Position numbers and translations under genes: made by a program
Shown: positions 10,539 to 18,451 of the stretch, piece after piece
Layout of the letters: each line of letters opens with the position of its first letter
How positions within the stretch are numbered: position 1 is the first letter of the stretch
Notes under the pieces: model-generated
Seen by the model: the letters and a program-made list of their open reading frames with translations, nothing else
Databases searched by the model: none
What the model was told of the DNA's origin: nothing
DNA from: Sagittula sp. P11
GTDB taxonomy: Bacteria > Pseudomonadota > Alphaproteobacteria > Rhodobacterales > Rhodobacteraceae
DNA length: 64,000 bases
Assembly: GCF_002814095.1 (NCBI RefSeq)
Contig: NZ_CP021913.1
Coordinates: 2,390,001 to 2,454,000, forward strand
Reading direction: 5' to 3'

Positions 10539-11506
10539 CAGGGCATATCCTCGCCGAATTCAGGGCGCCCGTCCGCGGCTGGCTCGTCCAGCAGCGCCAG
10601 CCGGACCTTCAGCAGGTGATGGTTGCGCAAATTCTTAAGCTCCTCAGGCCCCCAAGGCCGTTCTATCAACGCCATAGCTTTAATGTGGCTTCGTTTATAC
10701 TCTATTTTCGTATGTAGCAGCTCTGGCTGCAAGCTCTCCTCGCCCCCATCGGTTCGGAGAGCCATCGCTCGCCCGTAGGGGATCTCCTCAGGAGCCGGGA
10801 AGTAATACTCCCAGGGCCTGGAATCCAGCACCGTCGGACAGGTCATCGGCACGGCGTCTGCACGCGCTGCCACCGTGACCTCCTTCACCGTGTAGACCAT
10901 CAGGGCCACCGGGATCGGCACGCCCGGCTGCGGCTGATAGTGCGCGAGGCCCAACCGATCTCGCAGCAGATGCTGCCAGTCGGCGTGCTCGGCGTCGTCT
11001 CTTAAGCCGTCGAGAAACGCCGCGAAAGCCGGCCGATCGTCTCTCTTCCGGTTCCATGTCGCCAAGAATTTGCTGAAGAGGGCGTTGTCCTCGGGGCTGT
11101 TGCTCCCCCACGCTGCCTTCAGCGTTTCATAATGCTCCAAGAGAGCATCGATCTCGACGGGTTCCGGAAAACCGAAATGCGCCAATAGCGGGCCACGCAA
11201 TCCCTCAATGCGGACCAGCTCCTGCGCTTCGTCTCTGTCGCCCGTTCCAGAAGGCTCAAGGTCCACGCGAAACGTGTCCGGCGTCTCGCCATCGATCTCG
11301 ATATTCTCCTTTACGTAATCGACATGACCGTCCAGCAGCGCTCGAGAATCTGCACAGTCGCCCAAGAGCGCCTCGAACGCCGCTTTTCGCTCGGCCGAGA
11401 CTGCCTCCTCAAAGACGTAATTGTCAGCCCTCGCCCGGTCCTCTTGTGGTGTGCACAAGCGCAACGTGTCGACAGCGCTCTGGAGTGTTGTGTTGTCGAA
11501 TCGCAA
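10538..11506 (-). CDS. Uncharacterised 322-aa protein, cargo module gene 1
   Basis: I do not recognise a family. The start is probably a TTG at 11504-11506 with a weak purine-rich site (AAAGAG) upstream. The N-terminal half is helical and acidic (RADNYVFEEAVSAERKAAFEALLG). The C-terminal half carries a beta-rich segment (VPIPVALMVYTVKEVTV) followed by PWEYYFPAPEEIPYG, a lysine-rich piece (HTKIEYKRSHIKAMALIERP) and a final helix. No catalytic motif is evident. The stop TGA overlaps the next gene's ATG by one base. Local base composition around 10600-10750 and 11300-11500 is visibly more AT-rich than the flanking packaging genes, consistent with separate acquisition. The 175 bp between this start and terL show no gene and could carry the module's promoter. 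Confidence 0.7.
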   Translation of the reverse strand: MRFDNTTLQSAVDTLRLCTPQEDRARADNYVFEEAVSAERKAAFEALLGDCADSRALLDGHVDYVKENIEIDGETPDTFRVDLEPSGTGDRDEAQELVRIEGLRGPLLAHFGFPEPVEIDALLEHYETLKAAWGSNSPEDNALFSKFLATWNRKRDDRPAFAAFLDGLRDDAEHADWQHLLRDRLGLAHYQPQPGVPIPVALMVYTVKEVTVAARADAVPMTCPTVLDSRPWEYYFPAPEEIPYGRAMALRTDGGEESLQPELLHTKIEYKRSHIKAMALIERPWGPEELKNLRNHHLLKVRLALLDEPAADGRPEFGEDMP

Positions 11507-11681
11507 GGTCTCTTTCAGCCTTCATAGGAAAACGCCGTTCCGACCACTAACACGAACGTGTCCCCATTCGGAGCCCTGATCAAGCCGATGAACGCTTTGG
11601 CAACGCGCCCGCTGGCTCACGTCGTTCGCCCTTCTGTCTTCGCCCTCAACGCGGCCGCAGACTCTTGCGAGTGCCGAGCCA

Positions 11682-13490
11682 CTAAGCCATCCATGCCGAC
11701 CGGATCACGCGCCCGGCGTCGTCACCAGGCCGCACCGGCACCGCGGCCATCCCCTCCACCTCCTCGTTCAGCCTGAGCCCCATGCTGATCAGCCCATGCA
11801 GGGCGGCGTGGGCGTAGACGAAGGTGTCGAGGGCCTCGTTGCGTTCGCCGTCGCGCTTGGGCTGCCAGGAGCGGATGGGGCGTCCGCGCTCGAAGCGGGT
11901 GACGACGCGCTCGGCGGTGAGTTGGCGGAAGTAGTCGGCGTCGAGGCGGCGCGGGAAGTGGATCGCGCCGGGGCCGGGCTCGGCCAGGCGCAGGCGGGCG
12001 TAGACGGCGTCCTTCACCGCGTCCACGCCGACGATGAAGAGCGGGATCTTGCCCTTGTTCGTGCGCGTCGGGCGGCGCGGCCAAACCGGGATGCCGGGGC
12101 CGCCGCGGCCCTTGATCGCCCAGATGCGGCGGGCGAGGCGGGTGCGGCAGAACTCGTAGGCCATCTTGGTGTGGTGGCCGCCGGTGTCGATGGCGGCGGC
12201 GCGTACGGGCAGGTCGTGCCCGGCGGGATGCGGGAAGGTCGCCTGCAGCACCATGTCGAGGTCGGACCAGAGACGCGGCCCGGACGGGTCGCCCCAGAGC
12301 ACGCGGTAGTCGATCACCCACGCCTCCTCGTCGCGGCCCCAGCCGAGGATCTGCACCTCGATCCGGTCGCCCTGCACGTCGACGCCCGCGGTCAGCACCG
12401 CAACCGAGGCGGGCAGCGCCTCGCCCCAGTCCTCGCGCCGCGCCATCAGCGGGTCGGCCGGGACGGTGTCGCCCGCCTGGTCCTCCCAGGACTCGCCCAG
12501 CTTGGTGTTGACCCAGACCTGCAGGCGGGGCGGGTCCTTTCGGACGCGGCCGTGCTCGGCGGCGATCTCGGCCCATGCCTCCCACGGCGAATAGAGCGCG
12601 GAGAGGTGGAAGCCCGCGGTGCGGCCGTCGCTCTCGGCGGTCGGACGCCATTCACCGGCTGCCAGCAGGCGGGGCTTCTCGTGCTCGTGATGGATGCCGC
12701 CGCAGGCCTCGCAAACCAGATGCGCCTGATCGCGCCGCCCCTCGGGCCAGCGGATGCGCGCCCAGGTGATCGGTGCCATGTCGCCGCAATGCAGGCAGGG
12801 GACGTGATAGAGGCGCCGGTCGCTGTGCTCGAAGGCCGCCTCGATGCGGGAATGGCCCTTCAGCGTGGGCGTGGAGACCATGTAGATCTTGCGGCGGCCC
12901 CGGAAGGTGGCCGTGCGCTGGATCGCCAGATCGACCGGATCGCCCTCGCCATCTGCGTCGCCGGGATAACCGTCCACCTCGTCGAGGAACAGGTAGCGGA
13001 CGGGCGTGGACCGCAGGCCCACTGCGCTGTTCGCGCCCGTCATCACCAGTTGGCCGCCGGGGAAGGACTTGCGGAACAGACTGTTCCCGGCGTCGCGGGA
13101 GCGGGGATCTGCGACCAGTTCGCGGAGCGTGGGCGTCGCCTCGATCAGCGGGTCGATACGGACGGTGGTGTTCCGGCGCACCATGTCGAGCGAGGGCATG
13201 ACCAGCATCGCGATGCCGGGCGCGTTCTGGATGATGTAGCCGAGCCAGTTCAGCCCGGCCTCCGAGCCGCCCGTCTGCGCGCCCTTCATCAGCACGACCC
13301 GCTCGTAGGGGCTGGCGGTCGAGAGCGCGTCCATCACGGCGCGCAGGTAGGGCGTGCGATCCGTGCGCCAGCGGCCCGGCTCGGCCGAGGTGGGCGGCAG
13401 GATGCGATGCCGGTCGGCCCAGTCCGAGACCGGGATCGGCGGTTCGGGGCGGATGCCGCGCCGCCAGGCGAGGTCGATGTCAGTCACCAT
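11682..13490 (-). CDS. Terminase large subunit (GpA family)
   Basis: A 602-aa protein. The ATG at 13488-13490 is preferred (GGGGAG 8 nt upstream) over an in-frame TTG two codons earlier. The packaging ATPase motifs are visible near residues 65-80 (VVLMKGAQTGGSEAGLNWLG, the Walker A-like loop of GpA terminases) and 160-175 (VRYLFLDEVDGYPGD, Walker B). A zinc-finger-like group CLHCGD...CEACGG follows near 235-270. The C-terminal half holds the nuclease region (LTAGVDVQGDRIEVQILGWG, AIDTGGHHT). It cuts and pumps DNA into the prohead. It overlaps terS by 11 bp. Confidence 0.93.
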   Translation of the reverse strand: MVTDIDLAWRRGIRPEPPIPVSDWADRHRILPPTSAEPGRWRTDRTPYLRAVMDALSTASPYERVVLMKGAQTGGSEAGLNWLGYIIQNAPGIAMLVMPSLDMVRRNTTVRIDPLIEATPTLRELVADPRSRDAGNSLFRKSFPGGQLVMTGANSAVGLRSTPVRYLFLDEVDGYPGDADGEGDPVDLAIQRTATFRGRRKIYMVSTPTLKGHSRIEAAFEHSDRRLYHVPCLHCGDMAPITWARIRWPEGRRDQAHLVCEACGGIHHEHEKPRLLAAGEWRPTAESDGRTAGFHLSALYSPWEAWAEIAAEHGRVRKDPPRLQVWVNTKLGESWEDQAGDTVPADPLMARREDWGEALPASVAVLTAGVDVQGDRIEVQILGWGRDEEAWVIDYRVLWGDPSGPRLWSDLDMVLQATFPHPAGHDLPVRAAAIDTGGHHTKMAYEFCRTRLARRIWAIKGRGGPGIPVWPRRPTRTNKGKIPLFIVGVDAVKDAVYARLRLAEPGPGAIHFPRRLDADYFRQLTAERVVTRFERGRPIRSWQPKRDGERNEALDTFVYAHAALHGLISMGLRLNEEVEGMAAVPVRPGDDAGRVIRSAWMA

Positions 13491-13989
13491 CGCCAAAACT
13501 CCCCAGCGGCAGGTCGGCCAGGTGTTCGAGATGCTCGCGCATCATCCGGTCGAGGGCGGCGAAGGTCGCTCGCGGGTCGGCGCCAAGCTCGGCCGCCAGC
13601 AGGGGCGCCGTGCGCTGGACCCACGCCAGATGCGCGTCGCATTCGGCACGGGCGCGCGCGAAGACCGTGCGCCGCGCCTCGTCGGCGTCGATCAGCTTGC
13701 CCTGTTCGCGCTCGAATGCCAACCGGGCGCGCTGGACCTTGACGATCTCGTGCAGCCGCTTCGCCTCGGCCAGCGTGGCAGTGCGGGTAGTGGCAGAGGG
13801 CGCGCCGCCCTTGTAGCGGCGGGCGGGATCGAGATTGGTCTCGATCCAGGCGAGCCCCTCGGCCACGTCGATCCGCCCGTCGCTGCGCACCGGCAGCCCC
13901 TCGGCCACCAGCTGCGAGATGCGGCCCTTGGTCAGCCCGACGCGGGCGGCGAAGGCGGTCTTGGTCTCGGTCCCGTCGAGTTTAGGCAT
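13480..13989 (-). CDS. Terminase small subunit, Nu1-like
   Basis: A 169-aa protein with a good Shine-Dalgarno (GAGGG) before the ATG. The N-terminus has a helix-turn-helix (KTAFAARVGLTKGRISQLVA, residues 9-30) like lambda Nu1, which binds cos DNA. A long helical region follows (LAEAKRLHEIVKVQRARLAFEREQGKLID) that would mediate oligomerisation, and the tail contacts the large subunit. The gene sits directly upstream of terL. A 359-bp non-coding region immediately before it is a natural place for a packaging site. Confidence 0.88.
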   Translation of the reverse strand: MPKLDGTETKTAFAARVGLTKGRISQLVAEGLPVRSDGRIDVAEGLAWIETNLDPARRYKGGAPSATTRTATLAEAKRLHEIVKVQRARLAFEREQGKLIDADEARRTVFARARAECDAHLAWVQRTAPLLAAELGADPRATFAALDRMMREHLEHLADLPLGSFGDGD

Positions 13990-14348
13990 GACCGGCCCTC
14001 ACGCTGGCGACGCAATGCGCTGCGGGTCCCCACATACGGATCGGCGCAGGAGGAACCGCCCGGCGACCCGCGATCCGGCAAGCCCGACCGTTCCCGACGG
14101 TTCTGAAGTTCTCGCGACCCGTTCCGGGCGTCGCCGTCCGTTGACGAGTCGTCTGGTGGGTTTGGTGGAGATCAGGGGTTTGTTTCGGTCCGCACCTGAA
14201 AACTGTCACGTCATGCGTCGCGGCGTGATGCATAGCGTCACGTGTCGCGACCTTCCACGTCGCTGACACTTCGGGCGACAAACACAGATATCGGCCGGGA
14301 CAAATCCACCAAAGCCACCAAACCCACCAGACGGATCGGGAATGAACG
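13990..14348. other. Non-coding region between primase and terS: candidate replication origin and/or packaging site
   Basis: No convincing gene: the open frame across it encodes a Trp-rich, low-quality sequence. It contains a perfect 19-bp inverted repeat with arms 146 bp apart. Three tandem 9-bp units (CCACCAAA plus one base) lie at 14306-14332, and GTCACGT is repeated at 14205-14211 and 14237-14243, 32 bp apart. Placement just downstream of a primase-helicase gene and just upstream of terS fits an iteron-type origin, a cos/pac site, or both. Confidence 0.5.
14150..14333. repeat. 19-bp perfect inverted repeat with iteron-like units
   Basis: The left arm CGTCTGGTGGGTTTGGTGG at 14150-14168 has its exact reverse complement at 14315-14333. 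The right arm is part of three tandem 9-bp units (TCCACCAAA, GCCACCAAA, CCCACCAGA). The left arm holds two of these units in the opposite orientation. Confidence 0.9.
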
Positions 14349-17030
14349 TCACGCATCGGCACGGCTCCGGAAAGTTTCAGAACCGTCGTTGACCGGCGCG
14401 GCGTCCGATGCCGCGTGTTCCAGCTGCCAGCGCGTGTGCCCTGCCGACACGCCCGCGTTGACGAGACGAAGCCCGCCCACAATCCGGTTCTGGTGCGACC
14501 CGATCCACTTCCCGAGCCGCCGGCCGTTGATCGCGCCGCCTTCGCCAGCGACCCGCAGCAGGGCCTCGCGGAACTCGGGATGCACGAACTCGGCGCGGCC
14601 GTAGAGCTGCGGTCGCTGCTCGGTTGCGCGCTCGATCACGTCGCGGACGTTGGCTGGTTGCAGGCCGATCACCTCGCGCCAGCCTTCCAGGACCGAAGTC
14701 AGCGCCTCGAGTTTCGGGTCGGCGCCGCGCAACTCCTCCATCGTGTCGCAGGGGTCGGCCTCGCCCAGCCAGATCAGGGCGTCGCGGACCCAGCGCGACC
14801 AGTCGGTGAAGGAGCCGAGCGGCGCGCGCTGCTGCGGTCGGCCGGCGATGTGGAAGGCGCGCAGGACAGTCAGCCCGGCCGAGACGTAGTCGCCGCGCCG
14901 CTCGGTCACCATGGCGAGGGGATCGCGGTCGAAGGCGCGCAGCTCGGGCCGCTCCACACCGGCGTCGAGCGTGGCGCGGAGCGCGCGGCGGGTCATGTCG
15001 CCCTCGAAGGTCAGGTTGTTGCCGGTGGCGAAGATGGCCGCGTTGCTCGGCACCTCGGCGTTGATCGACGTCCCGAGGATGCGGACCTTGAGGCTCGTCT
15101 GCGTCATGGTCTGGCAGAGAAGCTCGCCTCCCAGCGGTTCCTCGCAGTTGTCGATGGCGATCAGCACGTCGCCCGCGATCAGCGCCGCGCCCAGCCGCTT
15201 TTCCATCTCCTCCTGGGACTTGCCCTGTGCGATCACCGGCGCGGGGCGGCCGGTGGCGATCAGGCTCGCGAGGTCCACGAGCATGGACTTGCCCGTGCCC
15301 GCCGTCGGCGCGTTGAACCCGTGGAGCGGCGCCGTGGGTAGCGAGCGGCGCACCAGCGCGGTCAGAATGGCCGAGAGGGCGACGGCGCGATCTCCTTCCG
15401 TCACGAAAGGAAAGGTCGAGATCAGCTCCTTGAGGTAGGCCAGCGCGCGCAGCGCCATGTCCCGGTCGGGATCGCGCGGGAGCACCGGGAACTGGACGTC
15501 CTGCGGATCGAACAGCAGCCCGGTTTGCGCGTCGTAGTCCGGCAGATCGAGGATCGAGCCGTCGGCGCGCAGCGTGGGCGCATTGATGATCCCGGTCAGC
15601 ACGGGCAGGCGCCATAGCCCTTCGCGGGCAAGGAACGTCTCCGCGATGCGATGCGGGCAGTCGGAGTTCACCCACTTCTCGGCGCGCTTGTCGAACCGCT
15701 TGAAGCAGACGACTCGCGTGAACGCTTCGGCCATGTGATGCGCCTTGACGTGGACGAGCCGCGGCGCGTCGATCTGGCGCCCGTCAGATATCGAGACCGG
15801 CACCATCGCCGGCCGAACGACCATGCTGCCGCGCTGATAGAAGCCCTGCTTCGCCTGGAGCAGCGCGCTCTCCGACATGTCGATGATGGAGGGCATGTAT
15901 CCGGCGAAGAGGTAGACGATCGGCCGCCCGTCGTCGTCGTGCGTGGGCAGCTTGTCGTCCTCTTGCGACGCGGCAGCGTCACCATCTACAGCAGTTCGGG
16001 CGCGTTGCGGTTTCGCGGCCCGCCATCCGTTCTGCCGCGCGAGCCAGAAGAGCGTGCCCACGGTCACGCTGCGGACACCGGCGAAGCTGTCCCATTTCTC
16101 GGCAGTGTATTCCGGATCGTTCTTGTCCGCCCGCGCCGACCATCCCTCCCACAGGTCGCGACCGTCCGCTCCGAGAGCGGCGTAGAGTGCGAGCCCGACC
16201 TTGATCCAGTCGTCGTAGGGCAGGTCGTCGTTGGGGATGTGGGCGACGGCCTCCTCGACCAGCGCGCGCGACGGTGCCTGGTTCCGCTTGAGCCCTGCCG
16301 CCTTGCGGCCCTCGCGCTCGATCTCGCGGCGGTCGGCGCTGCTGTAGCCGCCGACCTTCCGCAGATACTTCTCGGCCGCGGCGATGAACGCCGCGCACCG
16401 CTCCTTGGTGACCGGCGGCAGCGCGTGCAGCGGCACGTCGAGCGGCGAGCACTCGGGCCAGTGATAGGGCGCCTTGGTGTCCGGGTGGATGCCGAAGGCC
16501 ACGAACTGCTGCCCGGTCGCCAGCACCTCGACCCGCGCCACCGTGCCGTCGAGCATGTGGAACTCGGGCGACTGGATCTTGTCGAAAGGCTCGTCCGTCC
16601 GGAACGTCAGCAGGATCTTCGGCGCGCGCCCGATCCGGCAGGCGGGCGTCATGCCGAGCATCTCGGTCGCGATGCAGGTCACCCGGTGGGCGTGCTGGTG
16701 GTCGAGCACGTCGATGTCGATGCCGACCAGCGTCCCGCAGAGCAGGCCGGTATTGGTGCAGTTGCGCTGCGCCTTCGTCCAGCGCGCGATCTCGGCCTCG
16801 TCGGCGCTGGCGCAGACGGTCTCCCAGCCCTTCATCATCGGCCGCTTGCCCGCGGCCTTCATGGCGACATGCGCGCCCAGCACCGGCACCGGGCGATAGC
16901 CGTGGCGATGCAGCTGCAGGCGCAGTTCGGTCGGATCCTCCGGCGCGGCCGGGGCGGGCGCCGCGGTGGACGCATCCGCCGGTGCCTCGGCGCTGGCACT
17001 GTCCTCGGTCGTGCGAATGGCGTGCTCCAC
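14349..17030 (-). CDS. Primase-polymerase / helicase replication protein
   Basis: An 893-aa protein from a GTG start with GGAGG 8 nt upstream. Residues about 45-210 form an archaeo-eukaryotic-type primase-polymerase domain (bifunctional primase/polymerase family) with the acidic motif VGIDIDVLD and a conserved VEVLATGQQFVAFG. Residues about 265-345 match a PriCT-type primase C-terminal region (DDWIKVGLALYAALG...WEGWSARAD). After a linker, residues about 560-720 hold a P-loop ATPase with Walker A PTAGTGKSML, an acidic IAIDNCEE Walker B and FATGNN, as in satellite and plasmid replicative helicases. It would start replication of the excised element, probably at the iteron-like region just downstream. 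Confidence 0.88.
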   Translation of the reverse strand: MEHAIRTTEDSASAEAPADASTAAPAPAAPEDPTELRLQLHRHGYRPVPVLGAHVAMKAAGKRPMMKGWETVCASADEAEIARWTKAQRNCTNTGLLCGTLVGIDIDVLDHQHAHRVTCIATEMLGMTPACRIGRAPKILLTFRTDEPFDKIQSPEFHMLDGTVARVEVLATGQQFVAFGIHPDTKAPYHWPECSPLDVPLHALPPVTKERCAAFIAAAEKYLRKVGGYSSADRREIEREGRKAAGLKRNQAPSRALVEEAVAHIPNDDLPYDDWIKVGLALYAALGADGRDLWEGWSARADKNDPEYTAEKWDSFAGVRSVTVGTLFWLARQNGWRAAKPQRARTAVDGDAAASQEDDKLPTHDDDGRPIVYLFAGYMPSIIDMSESALLQAKQGFYQRGSMVVRPAMVPVSISDGRQIDAPRLVHVKAHHMAEAFTRVVCFKRFDKRAEKWVNSDCPHRIAETFLAREGLWRLPVLTGIINAPTLRADGSILDLPDYDAQTGLLFDPQDVQFPVLPRDPDRDMALRALAYLKELISTFPFVTEGDRAVALSAILTALVRRSLPTAPLHGFNAPTAGTGKSMLVDLASLIATGRPAPVIAQGKSQEEMEKRLGAALIAGDVLIAIDNCEEPLGGELLCQTMTQTSLKVRILGTSINAEVPSNAAIFATGNNLTFEGDMTRRALRATLDAGVERPELRAFDRDPLAMVTERRGDYVSAGLTVLRAFHIAGRPQQRAPLGSFTDWSRWVRDALIWLGEADPCDTMEELRGADPKLEALTSVLEGWREVIGLQPANVRDVIERATEQRPQLYGRAEFVHPEFREALLRVAGEGGAINGRRLGKWIGSHQNRIVGGLRLVNAGVSAGHTRWQLEHAASDAAPVNDGSETFRSRADA

Positions 17031-17033
17031 GGC

Positions 17034-17360
17034 TCAGTCCTCCAGTTCCCAGCCCGCGAAGTCGTCCAACTCGCATTCCGCCTCGCTGGCCAGGCAGCCC
17101 GAGACATGCGTCTGGCCGGCGTAGATGTGCGGGGTCAGACGCCGCGGATCGCGCCGCAGAGACCGGGTCGTCTGGAGATGGCAGTCCATTTCCGAGCGCA
17201 GACGATCCACCGCGGCAATGGTCTCGCGCGCGATCCGGCTGGTTTCGCTGTCGGGCGGGGCGGCGGCCAGAAGGCCCATCATGGCCCCGCGGCATGCCCG
17301 CAGCTTTTCGCCCAGCACGACGTGATCCCAGGGCGTGAACCGATAGAGCGGGTCCGTCAT
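17034..17360 (-). CDS. Uncharacterised 108-aa protein
   Basis: Starts at the ATG (17358-17360) that overlaps the AlpA-like gene stop by 4 bp, giving MTDPLYRFTPWDHVVLGEKL. Helical N-terminal two-thirds, an Arg-rich middle (LRRDPRRL) and an acidic Trp-containing end (CELDDFAGWELED). No recognised domain. It lies 3 bp before the primase gene in transcription order, so it is co-transcribed with replication genes and may help initiation or regulate excision. Confidence 0.65.
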   Translation of the reverse strand: MTDPLYRFTPWDHVVLGEKLRACRGAMMGLLAAAPPDSETSRIARETIAAVDRLRSEMDCHLQTTRSLRRDPRRLTPHIYAGQTHVSGCLASEAECELDDFAGWELED

Positions 17361-17602
17361 CGCGCGGCCTCCTGACGTTCGATCCAGTCGATGAGCTTCG
17401 ATTTCCGCGCGCAGATCACGTTGCCCATGCGGAACGTTGGCATCCGCACCTTGGCCTCGCTGGCGTAGTAGTAGACCTTCCGCCGCGCCTTCGCGTCTCC
17501 GAAGACGAAAAGCGCGATGGCGTCCGCGCCCCGAAGCAGATCCTCGGCCAGCGTCGGGCAAACCTCTTCCGTGGCGGGTCCAGCCCGCAAATGCTCCTGC
17601 AT
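17357..17602 (-). CDS. AlpA/excisionase-like DNA-binding protein
   Basis: An 81-aa protein from the ATG at 17600-17602 with a strong Shine-Dalgarno (AGGAGG, 7 nt). The pattern is RGADAIALFVFGDAKARRKV followed by YYYASEAKVRMPTFRMGNVI and CARKSKLIDWIERQE. This is that of short winged-helix proteins of the AlpA/Xis type, which read a recognition helix, a tight turn and an Arg-rich wing. In P4-like and PICI satellites, AlpA homologues activate integrase or control excision. It is the second gene of the leftward replication operon. Confidence 0.7.
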   Translation of the reverse strand: MQEHLRAGPATEEVCPTLAEDLLRGADAIALFVFGDAKARRKVYYYASEAKVRMPTFRMGNVICARKSKLIDWIERQEAAR

Positions 17603-17613
17603 GTCCTGTCCTC

Positions 17614-18264
17614 CTAGGTGCGGATCAGCGCGCCGAGCGCGATGATCGTTCTCTGACTGACGGCGAAGCTGATCATCGCGTCGCCGCCCTCGTGAAATCC
17701 GGATGCCTCCATCAACCTTCGCAGCTGCCCCTTCGGCGGGGCAAAGCTCGCGATCAGCACGGTCCTGTCGGGCATCAGCCCGTCGCTGGACCCGGCGAGG
17801 GAGACGGATGCGGTGTGAAACCGCCGCTCGACCTCGATCTTCATGAAGGGGAGCATCACGCCGCCGAGCGCCGCGTCGAGCGCCCCATCCCGCGCCGCCG
17901 CGATCAGCCCGGCCAGCATCTCCCCGAACGTCTTTACCTGCGTCAGCGCCCGCATGGGCTCGGGCAGCGGGAGCCAGGCGTCCTGCTCGTCCTCGGGCAT
18001 CGTGTCCTGGCTGTGGAGGTCCTCGACGGGGAACTCCCAGAACCGCTGCGACGCCTCGACCGCGTCCTTCACCTGATCGGCCGCCATGATCGCGAGCAGC
18101 AGCCGGGCGCAATCCTCGGGCGTCATGTCGGCGGCGCCGGGCCCGCGCCCGCCGGTGGAGATCAGCCGCTCCTTCCGCAGCGCGCGCGCGATCACCGACA
18201 CCGTCTGCTCGGGCATCGGCAGCACCTGCGCGAGAGTGGGGATGAGGTCGCTGAGCTTTGCCAT
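17614..18264 (-). CDS. Conserved protein of unknown function with N-terminal HTH-like segment
   Basis: 216 aa from the ATG at 18262-18264 (AGGAG upstream at long spacing); an upstream in-frame ATG at 18306 is less likely. The N-terminal 45 residues (LIPTLAQVLPMPEQTVSVIA and LRKERLISTGGRG) look like a winged HTH. The rest is helical with beta strands and no motif I recognise. It is the first gene of the leftward operon and divergent from the integrase, a position where satellites keep their regulator. It could be the element's repressor or master switch. Confidence 0.6.
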   Translation of the reverse strand: MAKLSDLIPTLAQVLPMPEQTVSVIARALRKERLISTGGRGPGAADMTPEDCARLLLAIMAADQVKDAVEASQRFWEFPVEDLHSQDTMPEDEQDAWLPLPEPMRALTQVKTFGEMLAGLIAAARDGALDAALGGVMLPFMKIEVERRFHTASVSLAGSSDGLMPDRTVLIASFAPPKGQLRRLMEASGFHEGGDAMISFAVSQRTIIALGALIRT

Positions 18265-18451
18265 CGCGGCGGGGTCTCCTGAGTCTGTTTCGGACTTTAG
18301 GTTCAAAACCTCTGGCGCACAAGAGAGTTTCGGACTAAAAATCCATTACTGGCTTCCGAGGCGGTCGGTTTCGCCTCGCTATGCCGGAAGAAGAATGGCA
18401 ATGCGGAAGGCTGACGATGCCCAACGCATTGTTAGGGATAGGGAAAGTCGG
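18265..18451. promoter_or_regulatory. Divergent promoter region between regulator and integrase genes
   Basis: 187 bp with no gene. The leftward replication/packaging operon and the rightward integrase both begin here, so promoters and operators for the lysogeny decision should lie in it. AT-richer bases occur around 18295-18350 (for example AAAAATCCATTACTGG). No clear sigma-70 boxes can be claimed. Confidence 0.45.

Noticed and set aside
13982-14482. Minus-strand 166-aa open frame across the primase-terS gap
   Set aside because: Trp-rich low-quality sequence overlapping the primase gene and the inverted repeats; better explained as a non-coding origin/packaging region.
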